Source of the DNA: Novosphingobium sp. EMRT-2
GTDB lineage: Bacteria > Pseudomonadota > Alphaproteobacteria > Sphingomonadales > Sphingomonadaceae
Length of the DNA: 64,000 bases
Reading direction: 5' to 3'
NCBI RefSeq assembly: GCF_005145025.1
Contig: NZ_CP039695.1
Location: forward strand, 310,001-374,000
In this document: positions 1-8,022 of the stretch, piece by piece
How the letters are laid out: the number at the start of each line of letters is the position of its first letter
Position numbering within the stretch: the stretch's first letter is position 1
Made by a program: the position numbers and the translations under genes
Notes under the pieces: generated by a model
The model's input: only the letters and a program-made list of their open reading frames with translations
Told to the model about the DNA's origin: nothing
Database searches by the model: none

Positions 1-191
1 ATCCCGACCACCGCGATGATCATGACGAGCGTCTCGTAGCGCGAATCGGCGAAGATCATCGAGACCAGGCGGAAGGCATCGACCGTCTCCGCAAAGCCGT
101 CATAGGTATAGAAGCTGGTGTCGACCGCCAGCGCGGGCGTGGCGATGAGGCTAAGAATCAGGGCGGTGACGGCGCGGTATGCGAGGCGCAT
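1..191 (-). CDS. traG: TraG N-terminus, mating-pair stabilisation / entry exclusion (partial)
   Basis: Only the first 63 codons are in the window; the gene continues past position 1. The translation begins with a signal-like hydrophobic stretch (MRLAYRAVTALILSLIATPA), then an aromatic segment (FYTYDGFAETVDAF), then the start of a second hydrophobic segment. This is what TraG proteins of F-type systems look like at the N-terminus. TraG is a large inner-membrane protein needed for pilus assembly and mating-pair stabilisation. It follows traH by 26 bp, the normal F order (traF, traH, traG), with AAGGA upstream of the ATG at 191. The identification rests on position plus the N-terminus, because the diagnostic bulk is outside the window. 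Confidence 0.75.
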   Translation of the reverse strand, partial: MRLAYRAVTALILSLIATPALAVDTSFYTYDGFAETVDAFRLVSMIFADSRYETLVMIIAVVG

Positions 192-217
192 GGCATGAGT
201 TTCCTTCGAGCGCGGTA

Positions 218-1639
218 TCAGCGGTTGGGAGCGGCGGCGGTGCCGCTGGCATCGCGCGCATCGCGGTCGCGCGTCCGCAGGAGCCCGGCGTAGTTCGCCG
301 AGAGATTGGCGGCATTGAGCGCTGCCATATAGCTCTGCCGCATCTGCGCGCGCTGCCGCAGCACCTCTTCGCGAAGCTCGCGTAATTGCTCGATGCCCTT
401 GGTGAGAATGCGCGTCTGGCAGACATTGGTGTTGGCATCGTCGGCCGCGCCCGCGGCGCTGGCGCCGCGTTCGGCATTGAGAATCGCGAAGTCGATGGAG
501 CGCGTCAGATCGTTGAGCATCTGGTAGGCGAGGGTGAGCGCCACCAGTTCGTCGGTATCGGCAATCACCGAATCCGGCACGCCCTGCCGCACGCCCCATT
601 CGAGCATGCGGTAGACCGGCAACGTGCGGACATTGGCGACGAACTGGCGCTCTTCGGTCGTGAGTGCGCTCCGGGTGCGGATCTTGGTCGTAATCGCCTG
701 CATCCGGATACGCGCCAGTTCGAGCGCACCCTTGCCGGTATCGGTTGTGCAGTCGGCTGCGGTCGCCGGGATGTTGAGCGCGCGGCGCTGGACCTTGCCG
801 GTCAGGAAATCATCAGGGCTCTCGGTATCCTGGCGCGGGCAGGCGGGGATTGCCGAGAACAGCGGCACCCTGTCGGCGGGATCCCAGCGCATGTAGACGT
901 CGCCGACGCGCGCGCGCATCACGCTTGCCCAGTCGCCCGCGCCGACGCGGGTTGCAGCATGGGCAAGCAGCGAGCCGGTGCGGAAGATGTCGGTGACCTC
1001 GGCCGGGCAGTTGGCGAGTGCGTCCTTCAAGTCCTCGGTCGGGCTGTTGCGGTTGGCCTGGATCTTCTCGCGGCTCTGCTGGTAGCTCTTGGCGAAGCCT
1101 TCCTTGACCGACTTGTAGCCGGTCATCTCCTCGATGATGCCCGACATGTTGTCGTCGCCCTTGGCGATCTGGACCATGCGGTTGGCGAGACGGCAATCGT
1201 TGACCTGGATCGAGTTCAGGAAATTGGTCGCCGCCTCCATCTTCGAGATGATGTTGCCCATCTTCTCGTCGAGGGTTTCGAGGAGGTACTGGAAGGCGAC
1301 TGCAGGGGCGGCCTGGAGAATGCTTTCCAGCTTCTGGACGAGATAGTCGGGGTCGAGAAACGACATGCCGCCCAGGAACATGTCGATGCCGCCGCAGCCG
1401 GCCTTCACCTTGGGCAGCGTCAAGCTCATCAGATAGTCGTTATGGACGTCCACGCGGCCCGACATGCCGCCCGCGGTCACATAGCCGCGGGTCTGATCTT
1501 CGAAGCTGCCGGGCGAGGTGTAGGTGACATTGTCGAACCAGCTTTCCGCCCAGCTCTGGGCATGGGCGGGTGCGGTCGTTCCGCAAGCGGCAAGCAGAGC
1601 GAGAGCGGAGATGCTCAGACGGGAGAGGGGCTTGGCCAT
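218..1639 (-). CDS. traH: TraH, F-type conjugative pilus assembly protein
   Basis: A 473-residue exported protein, close to the length of F TraH (458). It starts with a signal peptide ending near APAHAQ. An LAAC sequence inside the signal could also be read as a lipobox. The conserved TraH opening follows: WFDNVTYTSPGSFEDQTRGY, then the glycine-rich GCGGIDMFLGGMSFLDPDYL. TraH acts in the periplasm and outer membrane with TraF, TraU, TraW and TrbB in pilus extension and retraction. Several cysteines are present, which fits the disulfide enzymes encoded nearby. It lies 52 bp after the trbB-like gene and just before traG. Confidence 0.93.
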   Translation of the reverse strand: MAKPLSRLSISALALLAACGTTAPAHAQSWAESWFDNVTYTSPGSFEDQTRGYVTAGGMSGRVDVHNDYLMSLTLPKVKAGCGGIDMFLGGMSFLDPDYLVQKLESILQAAPAVAFQYLLETLDEKMGNIISKMEAATNFLNSIQVNDCRLANRMVQIAKGDDNMSGIIEEMTGYKSVKEGFAKSYQQSREKIQANRNSPTEDLKDALANCPAEVTDIFRTGSLLAHAATRVGAGDWASVMRARVGDVYMRWDPADRVPLFSAIPACPRQDTESPDDFLTGKVQRRALNIPATAADCTTDTGKGALELARIRMQAITTKIRTRSALTTEERQFVANVRTLPVYRMLEWGVRQGVPDSVIADTDELVALTLAYQMLNDLTRSIDFAILNAERGASAAGAADDANTNVCQTRILTKGIEQLRELREEVLRQRAQMRQSYMAALNAANLSANYAGLLRTRDRDARDASGTAAAPNR

Positions 1640-1691
1640 GGCGGGCTTCCTTGCATGGTAGAGGGGTGGGGAAGGAACTGGCCCGCCATGA

Positions 1692-2291
1692 TCAGTTCCT
1701 TCCAGCTCTGGGTGCCGGGCGCGGCGTCATGCCGACGATCCCGGTAAATTTGGAGAGTGCGCGCACGCCGACATCGGCGCGAACGCCGGTCAGCATCTTG
1801 ACCGCGAGGTAGATGTTGCGCGCGAGGTTGGCCGCGTGATCGGTGCCGATCGCGATCGGTATGATCCGGTTCGGATCGCCCGCCGGCCGTACCCAGGCGA
1901 CCGGATGTCCGACCCAGGGCAGGGCGAGCCTGCCAGAACGGATCATCGCCTCCTCGCCACCGATGGTGCGGACCTGCCAACCATATTGGCGGCGCAGCCC
2001 GGACAGCTTGTTCCACATATCCGCGCAAGGGACGCAGCCTGGTGCCGTACTCATCTCGATGACGAAGGCGGGAGCCTGGCCGCGCAGAGTCGCGGCAAAA
2101 TCGGGCGGAAAGTCGCGGGTGACGGGCGCGCGCGCCAGCCAGGCGTTCATATCGGCGAGGCTCGCGATCGGATGGATGGCGGCGCGCGTCGCTTCTTCGC
2201 GCGTGACCGGCCGCGCCAGAGCCGATCCGCTGAGACCAGTAACGATGCAGGCCAGTGCGAGAAGTGCGAGATAGCTCGATCGGTGCATCAT
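1692..2291 (-). CDS. trbB: TrbB-like periplasmic thioredoxin-fold protein
   Basis: A 199-residue protein with a clear signal peptide (cleavage near GSALA-RP) and a CxxC active site in APGCVPCADMW. Downstream is a thioredoxin-like section with a conserved proline (ALPWVGHPVAW). The ATG at 2291 overlaps the traF stop codon as ATGA. In F, TrbB is a disulfide isomerase encoded between traF and traH, exactly this position, so I assign the TrbB role by fold and synteny. It probably shuffles disulfides in cysteine-rich TraN, TraU and TraH. It could also be annotated simply as a TraF-family thioredoxin. Confidence 0.75.
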   Translation of the reverse strand: MMHRSSYLALLALACIVTGLSGSALARPVTREEATRAAIHPIASLADMNAWLARAPVTRDFPPDFAATLRGQAPAFVIEMSTAPGCVPCADMWNKLSGLRRQYGWQVRTIGGEEAMIRSGRLALPWVGHPVAWVRPAGDPNRIIPIAIGTDHAANLARNIYLAVKMLTGVRADVGVRALSKFTGIVGMTPRPAPRAGRN

Positions 2292-3205
2292 TTTGGCCCT
2301 GCGGTCGGATCGACGAGATCGCCGCCGAGCATGTCGCTGGCGCGGGAGCGCGGGTCGCTGGTGGCCACCGGGCCATTGGCGAGCGCGTCGAAGAACCCGT
2401 CTTCCTCGCCCGCGCCGGTCATGAACTGCTCGGGGCGGATGTCCCCGGTGAGCAGTTTCACCGCCTGATAGGCCATCTGGGTGAGGTTGGGATAGGCCTC
2501 GATGCCGGCGGCGATCACCATGCGCTGCTGGCTGTTTCGCCTGATGATCATGGTGGTCGGCGTCACCTCGACCCCGAAGCGCTGTCCGAGCTCGGGCCGC
2601 CGGTCGATGTCCATCAGTGTCACCTGCCAGCCCATCTCGTCCTGGAAGCGCTGGACGATCGGCCACTGCACCCGGCAATAGCCGCAGGTCGAACGCGAGA
2701 ACATGACCAGCGCGAACTCGCTCGCATGGGCACGCAGATAGCGGCGGCGCACCTCGTCCTTGTAGGCCGTAAGTTCCGAACGGGCATCGCCGACCATCGG
2801 GTTGGCCGACTTGGAATTGAGCTCGGGATGCTGGAGCATGGCGATCTGCGTCAGGCCCGCGAACGCGCGCGCTTTTCGCCGGGCAAAATCCTCGAGGCGC
2901 CAGAAATCTGCGACCGCATCGACGGTGAGCACGGTTGCGGCGTAATCGCGCTGCTGCTCGATCAGCTTGCGGATCTTGGGCGGCGTAAAGGTCGCGAGCT
3001 CGGCCATCGGCGGGATTACGGGCTTCAACAGCGCATCGGGATCGGGCTCCTGGGCCTTGTCCGTCTTGGCCTGCGGCGCGTACCACCAGTAGCCCTGTTT
3101 GATGGGGCGGCTCGTCGGCGTATTTACCTGGGCGTCAGCCGGTGCCGAAGCGGTCAGCACGAGCGGCAAGATCGTGGCAATGCGAGAAATGGTCAGGCGG
3201 TTCAC
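2288..3205 (-). CDS. traF: TraF, conjugal pilus assembly protein (thioredoxin-like)
   Basis: A 305-residue periplasmic protein. I place the start at a GTG at 3205 that overlaps the stop of the upstream peptidase as GTGA, with GGAGAAGG a few bases before. It gives a signal peptide (NRLTISRIATILPLVL...ADA). The typical TraF section follows (GYWWYAPQ), then a thioredoxin domain with a CxxC motif in STCGYCRVQWP and a cis-proline region VEVTPTTMII. F TraF lacks the CxxC but many related systems keep it, so this copy may be redox-active. TraF works with TraH and TraW in pilus assembly. Confidence 0.92.
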   Translation of the reverse strand: MNRLTISRIATILPLVLTASAPADAQVNTPTSRPIKQGYWWYAPQAKTDKAQEPDPDALLKPVIPPMAELATFTPPKIRKLIEQQRDYAATVLTVDAVADFWRLEDFARRKARAFAGLTQIAMLQHPELNSKSANPMVGDARSELTAYKDEVRRRYLRAHASEFALVMFSRSTCGYCRVQWPIVQRFQDEMGWQVTLMDIDRRPELGQRFGVEVTPTTMIIRRNSQQRMVIAAGIEAYPNLTQMAYQAVKLLTGDIRPEQFMTGAGEEDGFFDALANGPVATSDPRSRASDMLGGDLVDPTAGPK

Positions 3206-3798
3206 AGCACCTTCTCCATGCGCTTGAGCCGCTCGATCGCCACAGGACCGTAATAGCGGCTGTCGAACCCGTCGGGATGGCTGGAGCCGACAAAGATGAA
3301 GCTCTCGGGGATCGTGCCTAGCTTCGGCTGCCAGTGGTCGAGCTTCATGCCGTTCCGGCCGACGGGCTTGCTGATATTGAGCAAGCGTTCGTTGCAATAG
3401 TACCACCCATCCCACGTGCCCGGCGTCATCGAGGGCTTCTCGATCATGGCAATCCGCTCGCCGGGCAGGCACAGTGCCTGCTTGGTGACGTTGACGGGCC
3501 TGGGGCCAGCGAGTGGGTGCGAAAGCAGGAACATGACATAGTCCCCCTTGCGGATGGGGCCGGAACTCGCACGCACCGCGATCGCGTCGATCGAAGGGCT
3601 CATCACCCAGGTCAGCTGCGGGATCGCCCAGAGTGTGGCGAGGCCGATGGGCAGCACGATGGCATAGGCTTTCCACAGCTGTGCCGGGCGGGCAGGTTGG
3701 CCGAGCCCCGAACTCCCGAGCGCAACCGCTGCGCGCAGGGGCAGCAGCCTGATCTCGGGCCAGGCCGCCCTAGCGGCCCTGAAGGCGAGCTTGAACAC
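3202..3798 (-). CDS. S26-family signal peptidase (conjugative-transfer type)
   Basis: A 198-residue membrane-anchored protein. An ATG at 3831 is possible, but a GTG at 3798 is preferred because AGGAGG lies six bases upstream. An N-terminal membrane segment (LWKAYAIVLPIGLATLWAIP) is followed by signal-peptidase I features: SPSIDAIAVRASSGPIRKGD carries the catalytic-Ser-type SPS, and later come a GERI segment and a C-terminal FVGSSHPDGFDSRYYGPV. The family resembles the RP4 TraF / SXT-type peptidase that matures pilin. It probably cleaves the TraA prepilin encoded upstream. The gene overlaps the trbC end by 29 bp and the traF start by 4 bp. Confidence 0.82.
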   Translation of the reverse strand: MFKLAFRAARAAWPEIRLLPLRAAVALGSSGLGQPARPAQLWKAYAIVLPIGLATLWAIPQLTWVMSPSIDAIAVRASSGPIRKGDYVMFLLSHPLAGPRPVNVTKQALCLPGERIAMIEKPSMTPGTWDGWYYCNERLLNISKPVGRNGMKLDHWQPKLGTIPESFIFVGSSHPDGFDSRYYGPVAIERLKRMEKVL

Positions 3799-4624
3799 CC
3801 TCCACCTCCTGCTTTCCGCCCAGACGGGCATATTCTTCGAGAAGTCCGGAGAGAGCGGCGTCGCCGTAAACGATATGCGCGGCTACAGGACTGGCATCGT
3901 CGCGCTCGCAATAGGGTTGGGTCGGATCGCCCGGCAGCATGGCGAGCGCGGGCACCGCGCTGACGCCGTGCTGCCGGAACACCAGCGGATCGACGATCAG
4001 CTGGACATTTCGCATGGCGCAGGCCGGACCCTCGCAGCCGGGATCCAGCCGGAGGATCTCTGCGGAGAGCTTGGCCATTGGGCCGACCTTTGTGAGCCCG
4101 CCCGGCATGCCGCGAAACGCCATCACGCCGCCCGCCTTTTCGAGCTGGGCGGCATAGGTTCGCAGAGTCGTGATTGGCATCGAGGAGGACACAAACAAGA
4201 CCGGCACCCAGCTACGGAGTGCATCGGGCGCGGCGGCCCTGGCCACGGCTTCCATCTCGGGAGCCTCCAGCCCCAGCGCCTGCCGGAGCCGTTTCGCCAT
4301 CGCGTCGCGCTGGGCCGCAAAGGCGTCCTTGCCTGCGTCGAGCGCGGTGCGTGCGCGTGCTTCCATCGCCGGCGAGGGGGCGTGGCGACGCAAACCCTCG
4401 AATGCGCGGCGGCGCTCGGCTTCGGGCAGTTCGGGAAGCGCAGTCGGGCCAGTCGGCGTTTGCGCCTTTTGCCGGGCAACCGCGTCCTTCAGCCGCTCCA
4501 TCGCGGCATCGCCCTGGCTCTTCGCGGTGGCGGACTCCGACGGGCTGGACCGTGCCGAGACGGCCTCCTGCGCCGCGACAGGGCCGCTTGCAGCCAGAAA
4601 TCCCGCCAGCAACATGGCCACCAC
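3770..4624 (-). CDS. trbC: TrbC, F-type pilus assembly protein
   Basis: A periplasmic protein of about 284 residues. The TrbC hallmark is VLFVSSSMPITTLRTYAAQL, followed by GGVMAFRGMPGG and a C-terminal thioredoxin-like section with HGVSAVPALAM. An Ala-rich signal-like stretch (AMLLAGFLAASGPVAAQ) follows the chosen start. The start is uncertain: GTG at 4624 and ATG at 4615 both lack a strong ribosome site. The open frame continues up to an ATG at 4777, but that extension would read straight through the palindromic element at 4627-4748, so I exclude it. In F, trbC precedes traN; here it follows. Confidence 0.88.
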   Translation of the reverse strand: MVAMLLAGFLAASGPVAAQEAVSARSSPSESATAKSQGDAAMERLKDAVARQKAQTPTGPTALPELPEAERRRAFEGLRRHAPSPAMEARARTALDAGKDAFAAQRDAMAKRLRQALGLEAPEMEAVARAAAPDALRSWVPVLFVSSSMPITTLRTYAAQLEKAGGVMAFRGMPGGLTKVGPMAKLSAEILRLDPGCEGPACAMRNVQLIVDPLVFRQHGVSAVPALAMLPGDPTQPYCERDDASPVAAHIVYGDAALSGLLEEYARLGGKQEVEGVQARLQGR

Positions 4625-4626
4625 GC

Positions 4627-4748
4627 GGATTTGGCTCAGGCCGGAGCGAGGATGAGTGACTTCGAGAACCGGCGCGCAGCGTACTTTCAGTACGTGAGCA
4701 CCGGAAGCGCAGAAGGCGCTTGTCCGCAGCCCGGCATCAGCCAAATCC
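4627..4748. repeat. 122-bp nested palindromic element between traN-C and trbC
   Basis: Two 18-bp arms (4627-4644 and 4731-4748) are inverted repeats with 16 of 18 matches. Inside them is a second hairpin, CCGGCGC at 4669-4675 pairing with GCACCGG at 4698-4704. At its tip GTAC pairs with GTAC (4681-4684 and 4690-4693). The outer right arm ends one base before the traN-C stop codon. The layout is that of a mobile palindromic repeat (REP/BIME-like). In the mRNA it would form a large hairpin separating trbC from the upstream genes. What it does is unknown; processing or stability control of the tra message is an inference. Confidence 0.7.
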
Positions 4749-5849
4749 CTACTTGCCGACGGCTTGCATATAGGCATCGATCCTGTCCTTCATGTCGATC
4801 TGGATTTGGCTCTGGGTGCGGGCCTCGATCTCCGCATAATATTCGGAGAGGTCCATTTTGGAGAAATCGAGCGCCTGGAACTCTTCAGGCGTGAACCCGC
4901 GGCAATAGGGCTTCTTGGGCGTGCCCCAGCCAAGCCCGTTGAACGATTTGAGCTGGGGTCGGCCCTGTTCCTGGATGATGCGCCCCAATTTGGTGTTGAA
5001 ACAGCAATGGCCCTTGGCCTTCTGGATGCAGATGCCGAGGATCTTGGAGGTGCAATAGGTGCCGACCTCGTGGCACATGCCCGAGCCGCGCAGCATGCCG
5101 GTTTCCATATCCTGCTGGTCGCAGCCCTGGAGCAGCACCTCGATCATGAAGTTGATCGCGAGGCTGATCGCAAGCGAGGTCGGATCGATCCCGGCGATCA
5201 TCGCGCTGGCGCCGGCATTTGCCGCTTGCCCTGCGGTCGCACCGGCCTTGAAGGCGGCATAGGCAGCACTCATGCCGGTGAACACGCCCTTGGCGACGGC
5301 GATCTTGGTGCCGATCGAGGAAATCGACGAGCCCATCCCGTCCTTGACGATCTTGCCCTTATCCTTGCAGCAATTGCTGAAGGTGTTGAGCAGCCCCGGG
5401 GGGCGGCAACGCATGCCGCGCCCTGAGAATATCTCGATATTGGCGGTGCAATTGCCGTTTGCATCGACCGTGCCGTCCGCGGGCGTGCCGGGATCGGCGA
5501 TGGGCGGCTCAACGACTATCGGGGTCGCGCCGGTATCCTGACAGGCATTGGGCGAGCATGTCGGTGCGCCGCCCGAGGACGGGGCCTCACACGCATATTG
5601 CGTGCTCAGAGGGCAGGCATAAGTGCCGGGGCCGATGACGGTGCAGGCGACCTGCTGCAGCGGGCATTGCCAGGCCCCACCCTGCATTTCGGTGCAGCTT
5701 GCCGCCTCGCCAGGATCGGCGGCATCGCCGTTGCCATTGAGATCCGCCGCGCAGATCTGTTCGGCATGGGCCGGGGCCGGCGTCAGGGCGCTCGCGCACA
5801 GCAGCAGGGCGAAGGGCAGGATGTAGTGTTTGGGTGATGGGCGCTTCAT
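4749..5849 (-). CDS. traN: TraN C-terminal half as a separate gene (mating-pair stabilisation)
   Basis: A 366-residue exported cysteine-rich protein. The ATG at 5849 overlaps the upstream stop as ATGA, and a signal peptide ends at APAHA-EQ. Its C-terminal third matches the end of F TraN closely: FSNCCKDKG, YCTSKILGICIQKAK, CCFNTKLGRIIQEQGRPQL, then YCRGFTPEEFQALDFSKMDL. A Gly/Ala-rich hydrophobic segment (about residues 165-230) could be membrane-interacting. In F a single 602-residue TraN on the outer membrane contacts the recipient surface. Here that sequence is divided between this gene and the next one upstream, each with its own signal peptide, so the two products presumably assemble together. 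Confidence 0.87.
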   Translation of the reverse strand: MKRPSPKHYILPFALLLCASALTPAPAHAEQICAADLNGNGDAADPGEAASCTEMQGGAWQCPLQQVACTVIGPGTYACPLSTQYACEAPSSGGAPTCSPNACQDTGATPIVVEPPIADPGTPADGTVDANGNCTANIEIFSGRGMRCRPPGLLNTFSNCCKDKGKIVKDGMGSSISSIGTKIAVAKGVFTGMSAAYAAFKAGATAGQAANAGASAMIAGIDPTSLAISLAINFMIEVLLQGCDQQDMETGMLRGSGMCHEVGTYCTSKILGICIQKAKGHCCFNTKLGRIIQEQGRPQLKSFNGLGWGTPKKPYCRGFTPEEFQALDFSKMDLSEYYAEIEARTQSQIQIDMKDRIDAYMQAVGK

Positions 5850-7804
5850 GGTACCACGCTCGTGCAGGTCATATCGGCGCCCGCGAGCCGGACGGTCTGC
5901 ATCATCACTACCGCCTCGGGAAAATCGTCGAGACAGCCGCAGGCCGAGACCACTTCCTCGCCGGGCCCGGCGGGGCAGACATTGGCGGCATCGCATGTGT
6001 GGTAGAAAGTATCGTAGCCCGAGGGCACGTTCTGCCGGTTCGCCACCACGCCGTCGGGTGCGGCGGCGGTGTTGGCTTTAGGGGCGCGGGTCTTGCAGAT
6101 CGCTTCGCAGGCGGGAACCGCGCCTTGCGCCGGCAGCGCAAAGGTGCGCGACGATGTCGTTACGCTGCCATCGCTGGCCTTCTGCCGGTCGGCAAGCAGC
6201 GTCTCGGTCGAATGATCGATGATGTACGCGCCACGCGAGAGATCGGGCTCGGGCAGCGCCGCGCTGTCGGTCGTGCAAACATAGGTCCGTTCGCGCTCGA
6301 AGAAGTCGCGGGTCAGTTGCAGCGTGCAGCTTGCCGAGCCGAAAAGGCGCGTCTGAGGCAGGGGCTTGAGACCTGTTGCAACGCCATTCCGGAAGGTCTG
6401 GACGCCATCGACCCGTTCTTCGGAGAGGCTGCATTTGGGATCGGCGGCGTAGCCCGAGCAGAGATCGACGAGGCGTTCGGCGGTCTTGCAGCTGATGTCG
6501 ACTTCGGCATGGACCTGCGCGAAAGCTTCGCCGCCGCCGCCAACCGCGACCCGCAGCCATATCTCGTGATCGCCTTTGGTGAGCCAGGGTTTGAGGTCGA
6601 TGTTCGGCGCGAAATAGCTGGTTCGCTTGCGTTCGCATTTGCCAGGCGGGTAGCCGCTGCCGGTCCAGGCGCCTGGGCCATAGGTGACAAGCGTTCCGTC
6701 GATGCGGAGCTGTCCCCAGTCGTCGACGAAATAGCTGGGCAGCGTGGCCGACTTCAGCCGGTCGGGATCCTCGACGTGCAGCGTCATCTTGAAGTCGAAC
6801 AGGCGGCAGCTCCCGCCCGAAAGGCTGTTATTGCTGGGCGAACCCATCAGGAAGTCGACATCGCCCGCGCCGTCGTCGATCGTCGCATAGCCGCCCGCCG
6901 TGCGGGAGATGACGTCCTCGACCTTCACCTCCCTGACCGTCACCTCACGGGTGATCGTGCAAGCGCGCAGCTGCTGGGCCTTGCCCGACCCTGCGGGCGA
7001 GGCGGCCAATGCCTGGAACACCCGATTGCTCGACGACAATGCGAAGGCGTCGCCCTGGATCGCGGCGGGATTTGTACGGTAGCTGGTCTGGCCGATCGCA
7101 GGGCTGGCGGTGCACGCGGTGGTCTGCGCGCCGACATAGTCGATCACAGGGCCGTTGATCCGGGCCTCGGCGACACCGATGCGGGGATCGGCGGTCGTGA
7201 GCGCACCGATCATGCCGCCGCCCAGGTCCTTCAGGACCGAGGCGAGGTTGCCAAAGACGAGGTTGCTGCCGCAGCTGTTGTTGATGCAGTAGCAACCGGC
7301 AAGTTCTGGCATGTCGACCTGGGTAAGTTTGAGATCCTTGGCCGCATCCAGGTCCCAGCGGAACGAGCGGCACTGGTTCCAGGTGCCCGGATTGCAGGAA
7401 ATGAGGCCGTTGGCGCAGATTCCCGAGACGGGCACGGGCAGTGTCGCGCTGGTGTCGAACTTGCCGTCGAGATCCTTGTCGCGCGAGATCCGCACCAGAC
7501 CGATGTCGCCGGTCCCATTGGGCTGGATCAGCACTTCGAGCAGATTGGCGGTCTTCTGGCAGGCGATGGTCGGCGTGAAGCTTTTGCTGCCATCGACGGT
7601 CGTGATCGGCTGACCGCTCATGCCCGGCGTCACATAATTCTGATGAAGCGTATCGCTGTCGCTGGTCTTGGCGCGCGAGGCGCTCGCTGCAGTGCGAGCC
7701 CGATCCTCCATTGTCTGCGCCTGTGCGAGCGAGGGCAGGACCAGTGCAGCGCCAGCGAGCAGAACAGGCCAGATTCTTGCAGGGTTTAGGCGGTTGGCCA
7801 GCAC
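5846..7804 (-). CDS. traN: TraN N-terminal half as a separate gene
   Basis: A 652-residue exported protein with many cysteines and features of the TraN N-terminal region: CYCINNSCGSNLVFGNL, VLKDLGGGMIGAL, repeated Cys pairs and a C-terminal VSACGCLDDFPEAV. I choose a GTG start at 7804 because AAGGA lies eight bases upstream and the product begins directly with a signal peptide (LNPARIWPVLLAGAALVLPS). The alternative ATG at 8026 overlaps the traU stop as ATGA, but it would add about 74 low-complexity residues before the signal peptide and translate through a perfect hairpin (7881-7915). The product probably acts with the C-terminal half encoded next. Confidence 0.82.
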   Translation of the reverse strand: MLANRLNPARIWPVLLAGAALVLPSLAQAQTMEDRARTAASASRAKTSDSDTLHQNYVTPGMSGQPITTVDGSKSFTPTIACQKTANLLEVLIQPNGTGDIGLVRISRDKDLDGKFDTSATLPVPVSGICANGLISCNPGTWNQCRSFRWDLDAAKDLKLTQVDMPELAGCYCINNSCGSNLVFGNLASVLKDLGGGMIGALTTADPRIGVAEARINGPVIDYVGAQTTACTASPAIGQTSYRTNPAAIQGDAFALSSSNRVFQALAASPAGSGKAQQLRACTITREVTVREVKVEDVISRTAGGYATIDDGAGDVDFLMGSPSNNSLSGGSCRLFDFKMTLHVEDPDRLKSATLPSYFVDDWGQLRIDGTLVTYGPGAWTGSGYPPGKCERKRTSYFAPNIDLKPWLTKGDHEIWLRVAVGGGGEAFAQVHAEVDISCKTAERLVDLCSGYAADPKCSLSEERVDGVQTFRNGVATGLKPLPQTRLFGSASCTLQLTRDFFERERTYVCTTDSAALPEPDLSRGAYIIDHSTETLLADRQKASDGSVTTSSRTFALPAQGAVPACEAICKTRAPKANTAAAPDGVVANRQNVPSGYDTFYHTCDAANVCPAGPGEEVVSACGCLDDFPEAVVMMQTVRLAGADMTCTSVVP

Positions 7805-7880
7805 GGCCGTCGTCCTTGCCGGGACGGCTGAGAGGGGGACCGCAACCGAAAGAGGCGCGACGACCGTGCTGACCGAGTTT

Positions 7881-7915
7881 GGAGCGGCGCCGTGGGGGGC
7901 ATGCGGCGCCGCTCC
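7881..7915. repeat. Perfect 12-bp hairpin upstream of traN
   Basis: GGAGCGGCGCCG (7881-7892) and its exact reverse complement (7904-7915) flank an 11-base loop. It lies in the 218-bp spacer between the traU stop and the preferred traN GTG start. No T-run follows on the minus strand, so it is not a classical terminator. A role as an mRNA stability or processing element is inferred. Confidence 0.65.
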
Positions 7916-8022
7916 CGCCTCGCGCGCGCCCTGGCAGCCGTGCTGGCTGTGGCGGGCAGACCATGGCTTACCCAGGGTTCGCGCGGGACGTTCGATAATC
8001 GGGGTGAGGGCGGTGACGCTGC

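Noticed and set aside
3770..4777. Longer TrbC reading frame starting at 4777
   Set aside because: The extra N-terminus is the translation of the palindromic element at 4627-4748 and has no protein-like features; the signal-like stretch starts after it.
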